The translations under genes and the position numbers were made by a program. Below are positions 46,924 through 53,589 of a stretch of DNA of 55,699 nucleotides, piece after piece. Below the pieces are notes generated by a model, which was not told where the DNA came from, did not search any database, and saw nothing but the letters and a program-made list of their open reading frames with translations. Source of the stretch: a virus; IMG/VR virus record IMGVR_UViG_3300037993_000081, positions 1 through 55,699 of that record, one strand, 5' to 3'. Within the stretch, counting starts at the first letter, position 1; every line of letters starts with the position of its first letter.

Positions 46924-47094
46924 ATTGTCATTCTCCTTTCCTACGCTGCGGGCGTGCCCCACGAACAGATGCCGCTTAAGGGAGAAGCATCCTCGCCTTG
47001 CACGCCCGCTGGCTCTAACCGTGCCACACTCGGGTAGTTTATATTGCCCGCTTCGCATTCTGCGGGAACCGCTATCACGCACGCACGGTTAAAC

Positions 47095-47355
47095 TCATTT
47101 ACCCTTCTCCCCGACAGGTTCGTAACTTGCTGCGAAAATGTCGGGCTTGCACGGATAAAATTCTCCTCGAATCCCTCTGATTATCCAGTCACCGCTTGAA
47201 GCGAAAATGAATCCCTCCATCGTGGCAATACGTAATATTTTATGATCGCTGCCGTCGTAGTTCGCTGAAGGACAGAACTTGCGAATCGTGCGTAAATTAT
47301 TCCCGGTCCAGCGAACTGCTTCTTTTATCAGTGGCCTCGTGCGAAACTTAGCCAT
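47095..47355 (-). CDS. Conserved small phage protein (GDWIIRGIRGEFYPC type)
   Basis: An 86-residue protein. SSGDWIIRGIRGEFYPCKPD, then IFAASYEP, is a signature I associate with a widely spread small phage protein (PGDWIIKGVKGEFYPC). N-terminus KFRTRPLIKEAVRWTGNNLR. AGGAG stands eight bases upstream of ATG 47355. The function is not known. It overlaps the small gene at 47328 by 28 bases. Confidence 0.6.
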   Translation of the reverse strand: MAKFRTRPLIKEAVRWTGNNLRTIRKFCPSANYDGSDHKILRIATMEGFIFASSGDWIIRGIRGEFYPCKPDIFAASYEPVGEKGK

Positions 47356-47468
47356 TGCCCTACTCCTTCTCTGCGGCTATCGAGGTTCTGTGTGGCTACT
47401 CCTCCAAGATAAATTCCAGTGATCCGAAAAACGTTGTGCCCTGCGAGAACTACGTCACCTACTTGCAT
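47328..47468 (-). CDS. Small hypothetical protein
   Basis: A 46-residue protein starting at ATG 47468 with AAGGAGAAAAC upstream. MQVGDVVLAGHNVFRITGIY then LGGVATQNLDSRREGVGQWL. The GDVV-G-F-I-G pattern recalls small SH3-like or AbrB-like folds, but this is too short to assign. Repeat copy C lies 24 bases upstream of its start. Confidence 0.45.
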   Translation of the reverse strand: MQVGDVVLAGHNVFRITGIYLGGVATQNLDSRREGVGQWLSFARGH

Positions 47469-47492
47469 TATGTTTTCTCCTTTTTCCTGCTC

Positions 47493-47539
47493 GCTATCGC
47501 TCTCCCATCCCGCGTTCACGCGCCGACCCCGGTTACTGC
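47493..47539. repeat. Intergenic repeat, copy C
   Basis: Shares GCTATCGC, TCTCCCATCCCGCGTTCACG and CGCCGACCCCGGTT with copies A and B. It precedes the start at 47468 on the minus strand by 24 bases. Confidence 0.6.
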
Positions 47540-47603
47540 ACTATTGGGTGTGTTGGATCAAAGGTCAGATCTCCCGGCCTTGGCACTGGCATCACCACCT
47601 TTC

Positions 47604-47918
47604 CTACCCTGCCCGGCGTGCCCCACGATGCTCCTGCTTGCGGATCGCCTGCTCGACTTCATTGACGAATTTCCCCGCAACTTCGAGCTGCCGCAAACCT
47701 GCATCAGAAACACATGAGCGGTTTCTTAATTCAAATAGTTCGTCATACTTTGCGGCAGCAATTTTGATGTCAGCTTCCTTCTGCTCTCGCCGCCCAGCCT
47801 CGTAGCCGACCTTGAATAGATCGATTAATAATCCCGCTTGCTCCTGCTCGTCCAGTGGCCCCAACTTCGCCATAATCCTGTCCGACGGCGCTTTTCGCTG
47901 CTCCTTCGTCAGTGACAT
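47604..47918 (-). CDS. Small helical hypothetical protein
   Basis: A 104-residue protein starting at ATG 47918; GGAGGAAGG lies immediately before. MSLTKEQRKAPSDRIMAKLG then EQEQAGLLIDLFKVGYEAGR, helical, with EVAGKFVNEVEQAIRKQEHR at the C-terminus. It overlaps the end of the zinc-ribbon gene at 47770 by 149 bases in another frame. Function unknown. Confidence 0.5.
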   Translation of the reverse strand: MSLTKEQRKAPSDRIMAKLGPLDEQEQAGLLIDLFKVGYEAGRREQKEADIKIAAAKYDELFELRNRSCVSDAGLRQLEVAGKFVNEVEQAIRKQEHRGARRAG

Positions 47919-48015
47919 CCTTCCTCCATTTTCTGCTTTTGCAAGCCGGACACTCCAGCGGCTTCTCCGTCCTTCCCAACCATTCATGCCCGCATTTTTT
48001 ACATGTCTGTTTCAT
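47770..48015 (-). CDS. Zinc-ribbon protein, first gene of the leftward block
   Basis: An 81-residue frame. MKQTCKKCGHEWLGR then PLECPACKSRKWRKD is a CxxC...CxxC zinc ribbon in the first 35 residues. The rest (from residue 40) runs 149 bases inside the next gene and may not be functional. Starts at ATG 48015. It follows directly on the leftward promoter and operator (48020-48058), so it is the first early leftward gene. Possibly a regulator. Confidence 0.6.
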   Translation of the reverse strand: MKQTCKKCGHEWLGRTEKPLECPACKSRKWRKDVTDEGAAKSAVGQDYGEVGATGRAGASGIINRSIQGRLRGWAARAEGS

Positions 48016-48019
48016 GTTT

Positions 48020-48038
48020 GATTATGATTATCATAATC
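48020..48038. promoter_or_regulatory. 19-bp palindromic operator at the leftward promoter
   Basis: GATTATGA-TTA-TCATAATC, a perfect 8-bp inverted repeat with a 3-bp spacer. It covers the -10 element and the 5' leader of the leftward early unit, a classical repressor position. Confidence 0.6.
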
Positions 48039-48058
48039 CTAATCCGATCTCAAGTAAA
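48030..48058 (-). promoter_or_regulatory. Leftward early promoter
   Basis: On the minus strand -35 TTTACT (complement of 48053-48058; 4 of 6), 17-base spacing, -10 TATGAT (complement of 48030-48035; 5 of 6). It lies within a 19-bp palindrome and upstream of the gene at 48015, in an AT-rich stretch. Confidence 0.6.
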
Positions 48059-48239
48059 ATTTTTATTTTCTGCGAACCAAGAGAAAAAACCCGTCCACGC
48101 CATCGCGCCGACGCCGGGGTGCGGACAACCTTTCTAACCCGACAAGGTGCCGGAAACGGGCCGATTACTAACTTAGAGTTATGCGTATCATCCTTCAGTG
48201 ACAAGCACTTAGCGGTGACAAGACACCATAACAGTACCG

Positions 48240-48282
48240 AATGACGGCGAATCGACCGACAATCGACCGCGAATCACCGACA
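48240..48282. repeat. Iteron-like 11-bp tandem repeats
   Basis: AATGACGGCG (48240-48249), AATCGACCGAC (48250-48260), AATCGACCGCG (48261-48271), AATCACCGACA (48272-48282). The 11-bp period places every copy on the same helix face, as in plasmid iterons. Confidence 0.5.
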
Positions 48283-48404
48283 GATCGGAAGCAACATCTA
48301 ACCTCAGCGCTCGGCAAACTTCGCACGATGGGCGAATAGAACGATAGGCAACTATGCAAAGGCCTTTTGACTGGCACGCTGATAAAGGATGTGGTTCAAT
48401 TGAA

Positions 48405-48420
48405 CGTTCCACGTGGAACA
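48405..48420. promoter_or_regulatory. parS-like palindrome
   Basis: GTTCCACGTGGAAC at 48406-48419, a perfect 14-bp palindrome. With flanks it reads cGTTCCACGTGGAACa, differing from the published Pseudomonas-type parS TGTTCCACGTGGAACA in only one base. It is 13 bases before the start at 48433. Host ParB is the obvious candidate ligand, but a phage repressor could also use it. Confidence 0.65.
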
Positions 48421-48432
48421 TAGCGAGGGGAT

Positions 48433-48666
48433 ATGCTGAAAGGACGGACGAAAGGACACCGAACCATTGAATGCTCGCACTGCCATCGGGTTAAAGACAC
48501 GGTAGGAACGTATTGTAAGCACTGCCGGTCGGAGTATTCAAACGAATGGCAAAAGCTTCAAAGGATGGAGTTAAAGCTTGCCAGGGCGCAGCTAAAGGCG
48601 ATTAGGGGGCAATCTGTAGAGGATTCGCAAGAGGATAGGGAGCAAGATAAAACCCCAGAGGGTTAG
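48433..48666 (+). CDS. Small zinc-finger protein, first rightward early gene
   Basis: A 77-residue protein with GAGGGGAT before ATG 48433. ECSHCHRVKDTVGTYCKHCR is a CxxC...CxxC ribbon, then SNEWQKLQRMELKLARAQLK, a helical region. Could bind nucleic acid or act as a regulator. It directly follows the parS-like palindrome. Confidence 0.6.
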   Translation: MLKGRTKGHRTIECSHCHRVKDTVGTYCKHCRSEYSNEWQKLQRMELKLARAQLKAIRGQSVEDSQEDREQDKTPEG

Positions 48667-48710
48667 AGGTCTCTAGAGATACCAAGGAGCAAGACGCGGC
48701 GCTAATCGTC

Positions 48711-48726
48711 TGTCTAAATTCAGACA
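48711..48726. promoter_or_regulatory. 16-bp operator-like palindrome
   Basis: TGTCT-AAATTC-AGACA, matching the site upstream of the XRE gene at 43517 in arm sequence and length. It lies 34 bases upstream of the -35 at 48760. The gap 48667-48826 has no gene. Confidence 0.5.
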
Positions 48727-48759
48727 CGGAGATTTCCACAGGAGTGTAAAACTTACCTA

Positions 48760-48788
48760 TTGACAAGATTCCAGCGTTCGATTACATT
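48760..48788 (+). promoter_or_regulatory. Rightward promoter
   Basis: TTGACA (48760-48765), 17 bases, TACATT (48783-48788; 4 of 6 to TATAAT). It drives the gene at 48827. A hairpin-like palindrome ATCGGA-CATA-TCCGAT lies just downstream at 48795-48810. Confidence 0.6.
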
Positions 48789-48794
48789 CTAACC

Positions 48795-48810
48795 ATCGGA
48801 CATATCCGAT
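48795..48810. promoter_or_regulatory. Palindrome just downstream of the rightward -10
   Basis: ATCGGA (48795-48800), CATA, TCCGAT (48805-48810): 6-bp arms covering the probable transcription start. Could be an operator or a leader hairpin. Confidence 0.45.
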
Positions 48811-48826
48811 AGAGCGAGGATGAGAG

Positions 48827-49030
48827 ATGACAAAGGGTGAATTGAGACGGGCGCGCCGCGCTGCGCGTGCCGAAGGTAAACCGTTGACGGGCGAATTAGC
48901 TCTCCCGCAAGATAATCGACATGACAAGCAAGTATTCTCTGAATCACCGCGAGGGTATCGGGCGCGTGAGCGATGGGCACGTTTCTACGATGAATTGAAT
49001 GGCGCGCCTGAAAGCGATTACGACAGATAG
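48827..49030 (+). CDS. Small basic early protein
   Basis: A 67-residue protein. MTKGELRRARRAARAEGKPL then TGELALPQDN and ERWARFYDELNGAPESD. The start resembles a family of small phage proteins beginning MTKGELRRAR. It has GAGGATGAGAG before ATG 48827 and follows the promoter at 48760. No known function. Confidence 0.6.
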   Translation: MTKGELRRARRAARAEGKPLTGELALPQDNRHDKQVFSESPRGYRARERWARFYDELNGAPESDYDR

Positions 49031-49101
49031 TTACGGCCAGATGCGGCCCATTTGCGGGATGGCTGCATCGGGATACAACTAACATCGGAGGAAACGCTAA
49101 A

Positions 49102-49317
49102 ATGACGATCATCGAAGTTTGCCCCGCTACTAATGGTCCTACCCGCTGCCAATTGCCGATTGGGCATTGTGGCCCACATGAAGGCCCGAAGCACTTGTAC
49201 CTGCCTGAGATGCCAAGGGTGCGTTGGTTTGACTGCATTTGTCATGAGGGCTTCGGGATGAATCTTAGTTGCCGACAACATGGACCGGAGAGCGGGGAAT
49301 GGTACGGCAAGGTATAG
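49102..49317 (+). CDS. Small Cys-rich early protein
   Basis: A 71-residue protein with GGAGGAAACGC before ATG 49102. EVCPATNGPTRCQLPIGHCG then PHEG and CICHEGFGMNLSCRQHG: seven to eight Cys/His suggest zinc binding. A GHCGPHEG motif recurs in small phage proteins. The role is unknown. Confidence 0.55.
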   Translation: MTIIEVCPATNGPTRCQLPIGHCGPHEGPKHLYLPEMPRVRWFDCICHEGFGMNLSCRQHGPESGEWYGKV

Positions 49318-49386
49318 CCTCAACCTCGGCCCTCGGCACAGCGGGGGCCGGTGATGCGGCTACACAATTCAGACGAAGGAGCGACT

Positions 49387-49899
49387 ATGAAAACGAGTGA
49401 CGCGGTAACGCAGTCCGTTGAACGTTGCGACAAGCAAACACCTTACAAACGGCACGATTGGTACGAGGCGCCACAAACCGAAACCACTAACGCATACTAT
49501 GCCTGTCGAACGTGCGGGTACTTGGCACCACGTAAGGAAGAGAAGAGAATTGAAGCGATCTTGCATCTGCGCAAGATACTACCCAAGGGCAGCACGGTGT
49601 ATACAATCCTCAAGCATGTTAGCCGAAGCGGGATGACGCGGGGGATTGATTGCTACGCGCTGTCAGTCGAGGGCGGCCCATGCGTCGCTGGACATAACAA
49701 CGGCACGTATGCGGTGCCGATCTGGATCACATCTTGGGTTGGTCACGCGATTGATTCTCCCCAGCCTATTGACTACTGGCGCAAGTCAATGGGCCTCAAG
49801 GTCGGTGGATGCGGAATGGACATGGGGTTTCACGTTGTCAACTCGCTATCCTATGCGTTGTACGATGACGGATATGCGCTCAAACACGCTTGGCTGTGA
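49387..49899 (+). CDS. Conserved phage protein (HVSRSGMTR / GCGMDMGF type)
   Basis: A 170-residue protein. I start it at ATG 49387, which has GAAGGAGCGAC before it. CRTCGYLAPRKEEKRIEAIL, then LPKGSTVYTILKHVSRSGMT, GLKVGGCGMDMGFHVVNSLS, ALYDDGYALKHAWL: this is a widespread phage hypothetical family whose conserved SRSGM and GGCGMDM motifs I recognise, but not its function. The N-terminal Cys pair is extra. Closely followed by a GAGCTTTCGGCAG repeat. Confidence 0.65.
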   Translation: MKTSDAVTQSVERCDKQTPYKRHDWYEAPQTETTNAYYACRTCGYLAPRKEEKRIEAILHLRKILPKGSTVYTILKHVSRSGMTRGIDCYALSVEGGPCVAGHNNGTYAVPIWITSWVGHAIDSPQPIDYWRKSMGLKVGGCGMDMGFHVVNSLSYALYDDGYALKHAWL

Positions 49900-49950
49900 G
49901 CTTTCGGCAGTGTCTAATTGCCTCGCTCGCGGGAAGAATGGAGGGACAAG

Positions 49951-50343
49951 GTGAGCATTATCAGGATGGGTATTGACGACGACAACACGGTAAAGATTAC
50001 ATTCGCTTGCGGTCATCCTGGTGAAACCGTGAAACGCTGCGCGGAATCGTATCGAGAGCGATGGTGCGATGACTGCGCTAGGGCCAAGATGCCGCAAGCG
50101 GTTGAATGCTTGCGCGAATTGATGCAGAAGAACGGTGACTGGCTAGGCCCGAATCTAGGGCCAATTGGAGCGGTCATCTATGTCCGGCAGTGCCGGGGCT
50201 TTCAGGGCATCGTTGCGTGGTCTGGTTTGGATTGGATGTTTGACGCGCTGGAAGGAGTCGAACCAACACGCAAGATCACGCCGTACATTGAACTGTTTGA
50301 GAAGATCGAGCTTTCGGCAGCTCCTGGCCTCGCTCGCAAATGA
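49951..50343 (+). CDS. Hypothetical protein with CxxC motif
   Basis: A 130-residue protein from GTG 49951, with GGAGGGACAAG upstream. FACGHPGETVKRCAESYRER, then WCDDCARAKMPQAVECLREL, has paired Cys typical of zinc sites. The end ELSAAPGLARK lies in a repeat element. Function unknown. Confidence 0.5.
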   Translation: MSIIRMGIDDDNTVKITFACGHPGETVKRCAESYRERWCDDCARAKMPQAVECLRELMQKNGDWLGPNLGPIGAVIYVRQCRGFQGIVAWSGLDWMFDALEGVEPTRKITPYIELFEKIELSAAPGLARK

Positions 50344-50409
50344 CTGCCGACCATAGCGGGCCTCGCTCGTGAGGCTCGCTTGGTGAGTGGTCCAACGAAA
50401 GGCAAACGA

Positions 50410-50592
50410 ATGACGAACCAAGCAGCACAAGAACTAGGACGACTACGCTGGAAGGGAATCACGAAAGCGGAACGATCCGCACTCGTACCCCACAACGGCG
50501 GACGCCCAAGACTCTATCCGCCTTGCACGAAACACAAAGGACGACACAGCTTCAAGAACGGTGTGTGCGATTGCGGAGTAGTTAGAAAATAA
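50410..50592 (+). CDS. Small Cys-containing protein
   Basis: A 60-residue protein from ATG 50410, after GAAAGGCAAACG. NQAAQELGRLRWKGITKAER then PPCTKHKGRHSFKNGVCDCG: a possible zinc site at the C-terminus. Function unknown. Confidence 0.5.
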   Translation: MTNQAAQELGRLRWKGITKAERSALVPHNGGRPRLYPPCTKHKGRHSFKNGVCDCGVVRK

Positions 50593-50618
50593 CAGTTGAC
50601 GGAAAGGATACTGAATTT

Positions 50619-51413
50619 ATGTGCAAAGCCTTTAGCTGTATCGTTGACCGAAATGCCAAGGTCACTTGGAAACTAGGCGCGGATTCTCACGAATCCCTAC
50701 TCGCCCTAACTTCGTTGAAAGACAACACTGCCGATCCTGCTTTGATGACATTCGCAAGAGTAGAGATCACGCCAAAAAACGGCGATTACCTGTTCCCAGA
50801 CGTTTGGGAATTGAAAGTGGATCAAGCAATTACTCCAACTTGGTTCACCGAAAAGCACAGAACTGCGGCAACTGCTGCTCACGGAAAATGGTTAACAAAG
50901 CTCGACAAGTTTCTTGTGAGAAAGAAGATCGTCCATCCTTTCAATATCGTGCCTCCATCGGTCATCACAAAGCAGCATATCAATATGCTGCGGAAGTGGG
51001 CCAGCGTGCGGGACAGCGTGCGGGCCAGCGTGGGGGACAGCGTGGGGGCCAGCGTGCGGGACAGCGTGTGGGCCAGCGTGTGGGACAGCGTGCGGGCCAG
51101 TGTGTGGGACAGCGTGGGGGACAGCGTGGGGGACAGCGTGGGGGCCAGCGTGCGGGACAGCGTGTGGGCCAGCGTGTGGGACAGCGTGCGGGCCAGTGTG
51201 TGGGACAGCGTGGGGGCTTATATTGGATCATTTTTCATTTTGCCCGTCTGGAAATACGTTAAACATCCTCGCGACAAGTATCCGTTTGCGCCATGCGTTC
51301 AGCTTTGGAACATCGGCCTCGTTGCATCCTTTGACGGAGAGACATGGCGCTTGCATGGGCACAAGAATGCCAGAGTTCTATTTCAGATCACAGCGGAAGA
51401 TTTAAAGAAATGA
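50619..51413 (+). CDS. Protein with an 18-unit SV tetrapeptide repeat
   Basis: A 264-residue protein. N-terminal 125 residues hold a compact domain (MCKAFSCIVDRNAKVTWKLG, LMTFARVEITPKNGDYLFPD, FTEKHRTAATAAHGKWLTKL). Residues about 128-199 are 18 tetrapeptides of [AD]SV[RGW], 12 bp each. The C-terminus returns to globular sequence (HPRDKYPFAPCVQLWNIGLV). Such [A/D]SV[RGW] arrays appear in phage proteins of unknown function and may form a helical or beta rod. The gene is coupled to the next by ATGA. Confidence 0.55.
   Translation: MCKAFSCIVDRNAKVTWKLGADSHESLLALTSLKDNTADPALMTFARVEITPKNGDYLFPDVWELKVDQAITPTWFTEKHRTAATAAHGKWLTKLDKFLVRKKIVHPFNIVPPSVITKQHINMLRKWASVRDSVRASVGDSVGASVRDSVWASVWDSVRASVWDSVGDSVGDSVGASVRDSVWASVWDSVRASVWDSVGAYIGSFFILPVWKYVKHPRDKYPFAPCVQLWNIGLVASFDGETWRLHGHKNARVLFQITAEDLKK
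51000..51215 (+). repeat. 12-bp coding tandem repeat array (18 units)
   Basis: 18 units of 12 bases of the form gCCAGCGTGnGG/gACAGCGTGnGG encode [AD]SV[RGW]. Units 5-10 (51048-51119) and 13-18 (51144-51215) are identical, including a shared AGT variant in units 9 and 17. Unit number is likely to vary by slippage. Confidence 0.9.
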
Positions 51414-51592
51414 GCAAAAACGAGATCGTAAAACTCTTGCTGGCAGGAGTAGAGTCGAAATTGATTGACGCTCGCCCTGGCGCTAGAAGTTTGTGGCTTG
51501 GACCGGCAAGAGCTACGAAAGCGAGACTAAAAAAGCGAAGGGAGAAGAAGTATGTCATTACAATTGAATCACATCAACGTCAAGGTCGTTGA
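51410..51592 (+). CDS. Small hypothetical protein
   Basis: A 60-residue protein with an ATGA-coupled start. MSKNEIVKLLLAGVESKLID then LWLGPARATKARLKKRREKK, a Lys/Arg-rich end. It overlaps the downstream gene by 41 bases. Unknown function. Confidence 0.5.
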   Translation: MSKNEIVKLLLAGVESKLIDARPGARSLWLGPARATKARLKKRREKKYVITIESHQRQGR

Positions 51593-51794
51593 GATGCCGC
51601 GCCAATCATCCATTCTCGACACAGATTACGAAGAGGAGCCGCGCAGAAAACGATTGCGAGAATTGCAGAATGTGGATTGGTTTGTGGCTTGTGCCTGGGG
51701 CTGCACTGGGTTGGTGATGGTAGTTTGGGCGCGAATCATTTACTTGGTTGGCCGCGATCTGCTCTATTGGTTTTCCACTAGGATGATGCGGTAA
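51552..51794 (+). CDS. Small single-TM membrane protein
   Basis: An 80-residue protein with GAAGGGAGAAGAAG before ATG 51552. The N-terminal 45 residues are polar and the C-terminal part has a hydrophobic helix (VDWFVACAWGCTGLVMVVWA, then IIYLVGRDLLYW). It is the last gene before the convergent replication operon. Function unknown. Confidence 0.5.
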   Translation: MSLQLNHINVKVVEMPRQSSILDTDYEEEPRRKRLRELQNVDWFVACAWGCTGLVMVVWARIIYLVGRDLLYWFSTRMMR

Positions 51795-51810
51795 GTCTCA
51801 CAGAACTTCG

Positions 51811-52389
51811 CTAAAACGGTATCTCTGCGTCTTCCAAATATTCTGAAACTGGCAGCGTAGAACCCGGTGGGAGTGGAGGCAATTTGCTCTTACGATCCAA
51901 CAATTTAAGCCGTCTCTCGTCTTCGTAGAATTGCTCCACGGTGTCCGGTAATCCTTGCACGAATTGGTCAATGGAAATCCACTCATCTAGCGCCTGCCAG
52001 CGGTTTTCTTTCTTGCGCCAAGACTGGATCAGGATCAAGCAACCAGAAAGAATGCAGAGCTTTGCTTCGGCGCTGGCGATGATCTTGTTCCGGCGTGTTG
52101 CGTGATTCGCGGACGAGGTGACTTGAACGAAAACGACTCCTGATTCCATGTCAAAATTTCGGCGTTCCATAAATTCAGAAGCGGGGAAAAATCCGTGCAT
52201 TCTTGGTCGAACCGCGATAAGATCGAAAACGTTCCAGAGATCGTGAGCGATGTCAATCATCTGCCGAGAACCGCATGCCTTGCATGGCTGAGACTTTGGT
52301 GCGGGGAATCTTTTCCGGCGCTCGACTGAGCCGGTCAGATAACCACGACTACGCAAGAGTGCTTCGGTCCTACGCTGGAGATCGCTCAT
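51811..52389 (-). CDS. PD-(D/E)XK-like nuclease domain protein
   Basis: A 192-residue protein. Start ATG 52389, ATGA-coupled to the HNH gene. PCKACGSRQMIDIAH is a possible zinc site. LWNVFDLIAVRPRMHGFF followed by GVVFVQVTSSANHATRRNKI fits the D...(Q/E)xT/K core of small PD-(D/E)XK phage nucleases (Holliday-junction or VRR-type relatives). Substrate unknown. It is the last gene of the replication-like operon, adjacent to an HNH gene. Confidence 0.55.
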   Translation of the reverse strand: MSDLQRRTEALLRSRGYLTGSVERRKRFPAPKSQPCKACGSRQMIDIAHDLWNVFDLIAVRPRMHGFFPASEFMERRNFDMESGVVFVQVTSSANHATRRNKIIASAEAKLCILSGCLILIQSWRKKENRWQALDEWISIDQFVQGLPDTVEQFYEDERRLKLLDRKSKLPPLPPGSTLPVSEYLEDAEIPF

Positions 52390-52634
52390 TGTCCATGCTC
52401 CTTTCGATGGCAAAGGCCGCAAAGCCCCTTGCACGATTCAAAACTATCGTCGCGCTTACCACCACCCATTCCACGGCCGTTTTTGTGGTGAACGTGGAAA
52501 GATTCTGGAAAAAATAACTCTACTGTGTAGCTAGTCATTCTCCCACAATCGAAACATCTGTATTTCTGTAAGAACCACAAGGCATTACGAAAACCTGTAA
52601 TCGTCCTACCGTCCTTGGTCACCCGTATCGACAT
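52386..52634 (-). CDS. HNH endonuclease
   Basis: An 82-residue protein. KYRCFDCGRMTSYTVEL gives the first Cys pair, FHVHHKNGRGMGGGKRDDS the HNH catalytic His/Asn region, and LCGLCHRKEHGQ the second Cys pair and closing His. The complete ββα-metal module is present. Phage HNH proteins of this size act in packaging or DNA processing. It lies in the operon between a helical protein and the PD-(D/E)XK-like gene. Confidence 0.8.
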   Translation of the reverse strand: MSIRVTKDGRTITGFRNALWFLQKYRCFDCGRMTSYTVELFFPESFHVHHKNGRGMGGGKRDDSFESCKGLCGLCHRKEHGQ

Positions 52635-53226
52635 TCGCTAGAAGCTCCTCAAATGCCTGCTCGTAGGTGATTTCTTGACCATTCCGAGCGCGGCAGTCAT
52701 CTAAGAACTTACGCCACTTAGAATACAAAGTAAAGTCTAAATTTAGACTCAACCTGAGACGGGTTTCGATGATTGCTAGTGGAAACTCTTTTGCCACCTT
52801 TTCGCGAAAGACTTTCGGCTTGGCCCGAGCTGCTTGCTGCACGTCTGGATCGCGTTGCAAGGCCGCTGGGAGCTGCCGGTAGATTTGTGCGGAGCCGAGC
52901 GACATCTGCAAGATCGACTCACCGGCGTTCGGACTGGTTTCCTTGTACAAAGTCTTGTAAGCGTAGATACTTGATCGGTCATAACCTGAGAGTAGTTCAA
53001 TTTCCAAGATGCAGGCTCCCATAGAGTCGTAGCCCAAGGCTGTGTAATCCCGGTCACATTCCATCTGGACGACCAATCGGCCTATCCTGGCCCATATACG
53101 GCCCGCGTCCACAGCTTGCTTGCCAAGACTCACCAACTCGTCGAACCTAGCACGTGCGCGTCCTGGCACCGCTAATGCGTCGGGCGGGGCATCTGACGAC
53201 GGAATCACAACCGCTGTCGCTATCAC
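52606..53226 (-). CDS. Hypothetical helical protein of the replication operon
   Basis: A 206-residue protein. I use GTG 53226 (GTGA-coupled, GGAGGA upstream) rather than ATG 53238. RIWARIGRLVVQMECDRDYT, then YDSMGACILEIELLSGYDRS, SLGSAQIYRQLPAALQRDPD, KPKVFREKVAKEF: helical, ParB-like in being long and charged, but without ParB box motifs. A 16-bp palindrome (52734-52749) lies in the reading frame. Function unknown. Confidence 0.5.
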   Translation of the reverse strand: MIATAVVIPSSDAPPDALAVPGRARARFDELVSLGKQAVDAGRIWARIGRLVVQMECDRDYTALGYDSMGACILEIELLSGYDRSSIYAYKTLYKETSPNAGESILQMSLGSAQIYRQLPAALQRDPDVQQAARAKPKVFREKVAKEFPLAIIETRLRLSLNLDFTLYSKWRKFLDDCRARNGQEITYEQAFEELLANVDTGDQGR

Positions 53227-53543
53227 ATTTTCCTCCATTGCAACTTTGCCGCAGGAATGATGGTTCCACACTCTGCGCAGCCATATTTACACTCACGCAG
53301 AATCCGATCCATCCTCTGTGGCCACGCTTCGAGAATGAAGTTAGAAATTTCCATCGGCAGAAGTCGCAGATCGGGGTGTTGACAGTTTTGGCACCTGGCT
53401 ACCATGAGATCGAGAGGCTTGCCGTACTCACGCGAGATTGACATTTTATTCCTGTGGTTCTGCGGTCTTTTTCCAAGATTTCGTCTATGACGGTCATCTT
53501 CGTTCTGTAACACTTTCAGCGCTAACTTTGTCGCGTCCATCAT
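53223..53543 (-). CDS. Small zinc-binding protein of the replication operon
   Basis: A 106-residue frame from ATG 53543; ATG 53444 with AGGAATAAA upstream gives a 73-residue form and may be the real start. ARCQNCQHPDLR and CKYGCAECGTIIP are two Cys pairs of a zinc ribbon. Coupled to the gene downstream by GTGA. Function unknown; perhaps a DNA-binding partner. Confidence 0.5.
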   Translation of the reverse strand: MMDATKLALKVLQNEDDRHRRNLGKRPQNHRNKMSISREYGKPLDLMVARCQNCQHPDLRLLPMEISNFILEAWPQRMDRILRECKYGCAECGTIIPAAKLQWRKM

Positions 53544-53589
53544 TTGTCAAGCATTAAGTTCAGTTTGCTAAAATACCAAAGTTTGGCTA

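Larger units (their letters stand above)
48016..48432. other. Divergent control region (417 bp, no gene)
   Basis: No credible CDS. From left to right it contains the leftward promoter/operator, two GTGACAAG direct repeats (48198-48205 and 48215-48222), an 11-bp iteron series at 48240-48282 and the parS-like palindrome at 48406. A replication origin, repressor control or partition site would fit, but none is proven. Confidence 0.6.

Noticed and set aside
50243-50270. tRNA-like T-arm GGTTCGACTCC on the minus strand.
   Set aside because: No matching acceptor or anticodon stem; it lies in the coding region of a rightward gene.
51000-51215. CRISPR array, because of regular short repeats.
   Set aside because: 12-bp units with no spacers and an open coding frame throughout.
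52606-53226. ParB-like partition protein, suggested by the parS-like site.
   Set aside because: No ParB motifs visible; the protein is only helical and charged.
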